Origin: Prevotella sp.
Lineage (GTDB): Bacteria > Bacteroidota > Bacteroidia > Bacteroidales > Bacteroidaceae
Assembly (NCBI GenBank): GCA_017471465.1
Contig: JAFUTI010000001.1
Span: 62,001 to 126,000, forward strand
DNA: 64,000 nt
Direction: 5' to 3'
The notes below the pieces were generated by a model, which had not been told where the DNA came from, did no database searches, and was given only the letters and a program-made list of their open reading frames with translations. This document shows, piece after piece, positions 60,045 to 64,000 of this stretch (the stretch's first letter is position 1; each line of letters starts with the position of its first letter). Position numbers and translations under genes: made by a program.

Positions 60045-61079
60045 CTACTTGTTGCCTTGCATCTTGGAGCTGTATCGTTCAACAGTTGTCACGTCTACGT
60101 GAAGGTTAACGGCAATTTGTTCTTCTGTCATTCCGGCATTTAACAATAACTGAATCGTTGAGCGTAACATGTCTCCTTGCTCCTTAATAGTGTCTCCTTG
60201 CTCCTTAATAGTGTCTCCTTGCTCCTTAATAGTGTCTCCTTGCTCCTTAATAGTGTCTCCTTGCTCCTTAATAGTGTCTCCTTGCTCCTTAATAGTTGCA
60301 CACTGTCGTGCTATCTCTTTGTCTTTCATCAAGATTGTGGTGTCCCGATGCTCGATGACCGAGTAGTATTCATCCTCAACATTCATCTCATGACGCATCT
60401 GAGTGTCAGAGGCTGCTGCCAGCAAGCGATGGACGATGTGGAGCATATCATCATCATTGGCATAAAGACTCTCGTCGATATTCAATGTCTGCTTACTGGT
60501 TCCATCCAAATTTGATTGGTCGAAGATGCTCAACACTTTCTCAAGGCGATTGTTTATCTGACCATGAAGTCGGGGAATCTGAACAATGATGCTGTCGTGG
60601 GTAAGACTGTCAATAAACGGATGGGGTAGCCCTTTGGTTACGATATTGTCATTATAGTCGTAGGAATGACGGCGTACGTAGAGTACGGGCTCTTCAATAT
60701 TACCGACCTTATGTCCTAGAAGGTAAATAGTAATCATTGGAATGGCATACCCTTCCTTGCTCTCTGGAAGGATGTTTTCTGGGTTGGCATAGTGTACACC
60801 AAGATATTGTCGGAAGCGGAGTGTCTCCGTCTCAAGCCATGTCTTCTGTAGTTCTATCAGCACTAGGTGTTTGGTCCCGTTTGGCTCAAGAATGGTGGCG
60901 CCGAAGTCTATCCGAAAAATGGACAGGCTCTCGCGAGTGGTATTAGTGTACTCGTTGCGACGTACCTTTACGTCAATGACTTCTTTTTTCAGTAGTGCCG
61001 ATAGGATAGTTCTTGCTATGCGTTCGTCCTCCATGAGGTACTTGAACACAATGTCGTATATGGGGTTTGCAATAATCAT
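60045..61079 (-). CDS. Rpn-type PD-(D/E)XK nuclease family protein with heptad repeats
   Basis: Second Rpn-like protein, 344 residues, different from the one at 16381. The nuclease domain starts ANPIYDIVFKYLMED. Catalytic candidates are Asp58 (FRIDFGAT) and Glu76/Gln78 (LVLIELQK). Residues about 262-303 are six exact copies of the heptad TIKEQGD, encoded by 21-nt tandem repeats, predicted coiled coil. The end, MTEEQIAVNLHVDVTTVERY, looks like a helix-turn-helix. Start 61079 fits the -7 box TATCTTTGC at 61103-61111 (minus). It may be a recombination-linked nuclease or transposase relative; no flanking repeats like those of the other copy were seen. Confidence 0.87.
   Translation of the reverse strand: MIIANPIYDIVFKYLMEDERIARTILSALLKKEVIDVKVRRNEYTNTTRESLSIFRIDFGATILEPNGTKHLVLIELQKTWLETETLRFRQYLGVHYANPENILPESKEGYAIPMITIYLLGHKVGNIEEPVLYVRRHSYDYNDNIVTKGLPHPFIDSLTHDSIIVQIPRLHGQINNRLEKVLSIFDQSNLDGTSKQTLNIDESLYANDDDMLHIVHRLLAAASDTQMRHEMNVEDEYYSVIEHRDTTILMKDKEIARQCATIKEQGDTIKEQGDTIKEQGDTIKEQGDTIKEQGDTIKEQGDMLRSTIQLLLNAGMTEEQIAVNLHVDVTTVERYSSKMQGNK
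60170..60295. repeat. Six exact 21-nt tandem repeats inside the Rpn-like gene
   Basis: The plus-strand unit TGTCTCCTTGCTCCTTAATA plus G repeats six times without interruption; only the first two bases of the first copy differ. In frame it encodes IKEQGDT heptads. Identical units suggest recent expansion by slippage. Confidence 0.95.
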
Positions 61080-61111
61080 ACTATAACCTTTTTTATTTTG
61101 GCGCAAAGATA

Positions 61112-61402
61112 CGAATATTTTTCAAATTTGCAAAAAGATACCAAATTTATTTGATGCTTTCGATTTTTTGTTTTGCCAATTATTAACTAAAATAGATTCT
61201 ATAGCTTGTTCCTGCATCCAGTTTTTTTGAAAATGGATTTTGAGTTTATTGTAATCCAATACGGTTTCGAAACAGACTGTTATGTCTACAAACTTGTTAG
61301 ACATGATTATCTCAATCGATAATGTAGGTGACACCTCTTACACCTGGCACTTAACTGGCTGAGTATCAGATATCAACTGTTGATGTTGCGGTGATTGTAG
61401 AC
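61112..61402. other. AT-rich intergenic stretch
   Basis: About 290 bp between the Rpn-like gene promoter and the 3' end of the glycosyltransferase gene. It contains a 70-codon minus-strand frame (61122-61334) with no ribosome site, odd composition and no recognisable motif, which I do not call as a gene. A short palindrome ATCAAC-T-GTTGAT lies near 61373. Nothing else stands out. Confidence 0.6.
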
Positions 61403-62569
61403 TTATAATATCTTCCTCCACTGCTCTGCAATTCGGTTGAGTTCAAAGCGGTGGGCGATAGCGGAAGCTTCCTCAGATTTCTTCTTCCAGTCAAGACTCG
61501 TGACCTCATAAAGTCTGTTGGCCAGATCTTCGATGTTACCATTTTCGTAATAGAGGCCGAAGTCGCCCATAATTTCCTGGCTGGTAGGCAGATCGCTGCT
61601 GACAACGGGCAGGCCGTGAGCCATCGCCTCTACCAGTACCAGTCCGAACCCCTCCCAACGGGAGCTTAGCACATATACCTGGGCGTTGGAATAATACCGC
61701 TGGATTTCGTTAGTAAAGGGATGCAGATGGATGCGACTCTCTAAGTGGTATTCGGCAATCTTCTGGCGATACAGATTCTCTTCAGGTCCCTCGCCCACGA
61801 TGTCGAGCTGCCAGTCACTGTTCTTCTGTGCGAAAAGATGGAAAGCTTCTATCAGCAGGTCGAACCCTTTGTGCAGGCGTGAGAAGCGTCCTACAGCCAA
61901 GAAGCGCTTGGAGGTGCCTTGAGAAGGCTGTCCGGGGGTGAGTGTCAGCGGATTGTAGATGACGGTTGGATGTAATTGCGGGTCGTAGGCCTGATAGCTC
62001 TCGGCATCGTGCTGACACAGCAAAACCGTGGCATGCAACTTGCGGAACTGATAGACATAGTGACGCTGCAGTTGTGGGCCGATATAACGCGAAGCAGGAC
62101 TGAACAACGCCTCGAATGAGTTGTGTATCCACCCGATGCAGCGTACGCCAGGCAGATGCGGCATAAGGGTGGCCAGTCGTGCTGCCAAGGGAGCATGAAC
62201 GCCGATAATCGTATCGTAATGACCTTGCTGCAACTCGCGGATAACGACCTCTCTCAATTCGGAAGGGAAGGAACTGCGGGCATACAGGTTGGAGGCGAAT
62301 CGTCCTTGTGGCTGCATCTTGCGATAGAAGCCGCTATAGCCTTTGCATAACAGCCGCCTCAGTCGCCCGACTGTCGGATAGCTGATAAACCGGTAGTTGA
62401 TGTCAGCCTCCTGTAGCCCGTAGAGTGTGGTGTCTTTCGAGTCTGGCTTGTCGAAGGTCATGATGGTCACGTCATGCGTCTTCGCCAGTTCCTTGGCGAT
62501 GACCGCCGTCACCCGCTGCACTCCTCCAATGGAGAAGATGGAGTCTGTCAGAAAGCATATACGTCTCAT
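61403..62569 (-). CDS. Glycosyltransferase, GT4 family
   Basis: GT-B glycosyltransferase of 388 residues. RRICFLTDSIFSIGGVQRVT is the N-terminal Gly-rich loop. AVGRFSRLHKGFDLLIEAFH and SSRWEGFGLVLVEAMAHGLP are the donor-domain signatures. Unusually, its ATG overlaps the stop of the TOPRIM-like gene (ATGA), so it is translated together with a probable defence module rather than with the polysaccharide genes. Its role in surface glycan synthesis is inferred from family. Confidence 0.9.
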   Translation of the reverse strand: MRRICFLTDSIFSIGGVQRVTAVIAKELAKTHDVTIMTFDKPDSKDTTLYGLQEADINYRFISYPTVGRLRRLLCKGYSGFYRKMQPQGRFASNLYARSSFPSELREVVIRELQQGHYDTIIGVHAPLAARLATLMPHLPGVRCIGWIHNSFEALFSPASRYIGPQLQRHYVYQFRKLHATVLLCQHDAESYQAYDPQLHPTVIYNPLTLTPGQPSQGTSKRFLAVGRFSRLHKGFDLLIEAFHLFAQKNSDWQLDIVGEGPEENLYRQKIAEYHLESRIHLHPFTNEIQRYYSNAQVYVLSSRWEGFGLVLVEAMAHGLPVVSSDLPTSQEIMGDFGLYYENGNIEDLANRLYEVTSLDWKKKSEEASAIAHRFELNRIAEQWRKIL

Positions 62570-63390
62570 GTTGTTTCCAGTTTTACCTTTAGTGCGTCAG
62601 CACCGAAATAGTCAAGCACATATACTGGGAAGGCACTCAGCACTGCGACTTTAGGGCATTTGTGTAGAATATGCTTTTCCAGTTGTTTCTCAAAAATCTG
62701 CTCTTGCGATTCTATTTTGTCTGGCAACTCAAACCTTCCATTCACCAGATAGTTCATCTTAGAAACATGAACACTAATCAACTCTTGCCACACTTCCCGC
62801 GTGTATCCATTTATGTTTGTCAGTTGTTTCCTGCTTTCTGTCGGTACGATGGTTTTATAGTGAGGCTCTTTCATACAGGCATCCACATCCTCGCAATCAT
62901 CCTTATACGGACAGTTGGCCCGTTTGCATTTTACGGTCAATTCCTTGAAACTCTCCATATCCTTGTAATGCCTTATAGCTTCCACCATCGGGTAGCTGAT
63001 ATAAAGCATACCATTGTCCGTTTCATTATCGAAAAAGGCCAGCATTTCGCTGATCTTTTTATCATCGGCCTTCGTCGCATGGGCATCGTAGTCAAAAAAC
63101 AAATAGATGTATGCAAAGCTGTCGCGGGTATATTCTGCCAGTAGTTCAGCATTTTTCTTGCTACGTTCCTTAAGCAGATTCACAATGTCAAGGGCAAAGT
63201 CCTCATTCTTCAGCAACTCGTACAATTGATAGATTTCGGCATCAAATACAGTCTTTACCGAAATCCGTCCACCAATGAAGTTCTGTTCGAGCTTCTTCAC
63301 ATACAGAGGCTCTGCGCTTCCACCCTCGAAAATGAACAGATGCAGTTCGTTTCGGGCTGACATGTTCTGGTCGATGACATTATCCGACAT
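62566..63390 (-). CDS. TOPRIM-like protein with four-Cys insert, RloB/DUF4435-like
   Basis: A 274-residue protein I do not fully recognise. FIFEGGSAEPLYVKKLE at 19-35 looks like the Glu-Gly strand-turn of a TOPRIM domain (Glu22). YIYLFFDYDAH supplies a DxD pair (Asp100, Asp102). YPMVEAIRHY follows. Cysteines 155, 160, 166 and 172 in CKRANCPYKDDCEDVDAC could bind zinc. Partnered with an ATPase gene upstream, this resembles RloB or the AriB TOPRIM nuclease of PARIS, both anti-phage effectors. I prefer the ATG at 63390, overlapping the ATPase stop by 11 nt; 63363 is possible. Confidence 0.65.
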   Translation of the reverse strand: MSDNVIDQNMSARNELHLFIFEGGSAEPLYVKKLEQNFIGGRISVKTVFDAEIYQLYELLKNEDFALDIVNLLKERSKKNAELLAEYTRDSFAYIYLFFDYDAHATKADDKKISEMLAFFDNETDNGMLYISYPMVEAIRHYKDMESFKELTVKCKRANCPYKDDCEDVDACMKEPHYKTIVPTESRKQLTNINGYTREVWQELISVHVSKMNYLVNGRFELPDKIESQEQIFEKQLEKHILHKCPKVAVLSAFPVYVLDYFGADALKVKLETT

Positions 63391-64000
63391 AGAACGCTCC
63401 GGCTTTATAGATCTTCTCAATATTGTGAGCCTCCCTCAGTTCCTTCTCCGTGCACTTGGGCAACGGTAGAATCTTGCGGCTATTCATCAGGAAATAGCAG
63501 TCTGGACGCATCAAGTCGTTACTCATGATGGAAGTGTTGTGAGTCGTAACAATGAACTGTACTCCCGTCTCCTTCAATTTACTGATAACCAGCCTCGACA
63601 ACTCGTGGTGGTAGAAAGCGTCGAACTCGTCAATGAAAACAAACGATACACCGCCACGCAGTATCTGCAAGTACCAGCAATAGAAAAGCATTAGAGCACT
63701 GGTTCCTGTTGACATAATCTCCGGGAATCGAATCTTCTTTTCCCCAAAATCAAATGCCAAGGCCTTTTCTCCCATCACGTCAACCACAGCCAGACAACAT
63801 TTAACATTGGCTTTGTTCAGAAAATTCTCAAAGTCGCTTACCTTCCCCTGCTCAATAATGTCTTTCTCCAAGGTACCGGTCTTGGCATCCAGCCCGATGT
63901 ACGTCCTATCCTCCAAAGAGCGGAAGAACAGCATGTGTTCCACAAACGAGAAGAAATCTGCGAAGGTGCGATTATCACCATTATCGGCCAGCGTTGAGTT
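63380..64000 (-). CDS. ABC/SMC-type ATPase, C-terminal part (cut by window edge)
   Basis: The reading frame stays open to the right edge, so at least 206 C-terminal residues are present. VSFVFIDEFDAFYHHELSR contains Walker B with the catalytic acidic pair. STGTSALMLFYCW resembles the ABC signature helix. IVTTHNTSIMSN carries the switch histidine. The region matches AAA_15/AAA_21 ATPases found in RloA, OLD-like and AriA proteins. The Walker A lies outside the window. Stop overlaps the TOPRIM-like gene start by 11 nt. Likely the sensor or regulator of the adjacent putative nuclease. Confidence 0.82.
   Translation of the reverse strand, partial: NSTLADNGDNRTFADFFSFVEHMLFFRSLEDRTYIGLDAKTGTLEKDIIEQGKVSDFENFLNKANVKCCLAVVDVMGEKALAFDFGEKKIRFPEIMSTGTSALMLFYCWYLQILRGGVSFVFIDEFDAFYHHELSRLVISKLKETGVQFIVTTHNTSIMSNDLMRPDCYFLMNSRKILPLPKCTEKELREAHNIEKIYKAGAFYVG

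Noticed and set aside
60170-60295. Tandem repeats as a possible CRISPR array
   Set aside because: The units are contiguous with no spacers and lie in frame inside the Rpn-like gene, encoding IKEQGDT heptads.
61122-61334. Minus-strand frame of 70 codons in AT-rich DNA
   Set aside because: No ribosome site, promoter or familiar motif; length is expected by chance in AT-rich sequence.

Overview
The window is chromosomal DNA of a Bacteroidota, most likely a Prevotella-like member of the Bacteroidales. This is inferred from three things. Many genes have a -7 box of the form TAnnTTTGC, often with TTG or TTTG 20 bases upstream. Lineage-typical genes are present: a GT3 glycogen synthase beside a DUF3417-type phosphorylase, and L28-L33-DUF4295. 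Secreted proteins end in a short 'LQGRRV...KGLYIV.NGK.' tail. No computation was run; family calls rest on reading motifs.

Layout. 1-6.9 kb: valS (cut by the left edge), mazG-lipoprotein-rnz, and an envelope cluster (small secreted protein, L,D-transpeptidase lipoprotein, ECF sigma factor, one-TM protein, Spy/CpxP-like protein). 7-13.2 kb: glycogen synthase, glucan phosphorylase, galE and a rubredoxin-first rubrerythrin. 13.2-17.9 kb: accessory region with a 51-aa peptide gene, a 793-aa secreted protein and an Rpn-type PD-(D/E)XK nuclease gene, embedded in unusually structured non-coding DNA. 17.9-22.3 kb: beta-helix lipoprotein, cdd, tRNA-Ser(CGA), tsaD, a CinA-C amidase, and rpmB-rpmG-DUF4295. 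22.4-29.6 kb: a six-gene operon of secreted beta-helix/carbohydrate-binding proteins ending in a LytS/LytTR two-component pair. 29.7-42.8 kb: Ala-rich lipoprotein, SulP transporter, GH128-like glycosidase, a ushA-like/nrnA/DUF4827/glmM cluster, aspS, and two small DNA-binding-like proteins. 42.8-60 kb: surface polysaccharide locus with nine glycosyltransferases, a Stealth protein, acyltransferases, and a sugar kinase-nucleotidyltransferase-epimerase trio. 60-64 kb: a second Rpn-like gene with heptad repeats, another glycosyltransferase, and a TOPRIM-like plus ATPase pair running off the right edge.

The most unusual material lies at 16.0-17.9 kb. (1) An 80-bp unit occurs twice as a direct repeat around the Rpn gene; read on the minus strand it is a strong hairpin with a T-tract fused to a Bacteroidota promoter. 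(2) A 150-nt segment in the presumed leader of the 793-aa protein gene can fold into five long stems, all perfectly paired. (3) Two hairpins with 35-nt loops carry compensatory stem changes. The other candidate system is the ATPase/TOPRIM pair at the right edge, translationally coupled to a glycosyltransferase and reminiscent of RloAB or PARIS-type anti-phage modules.
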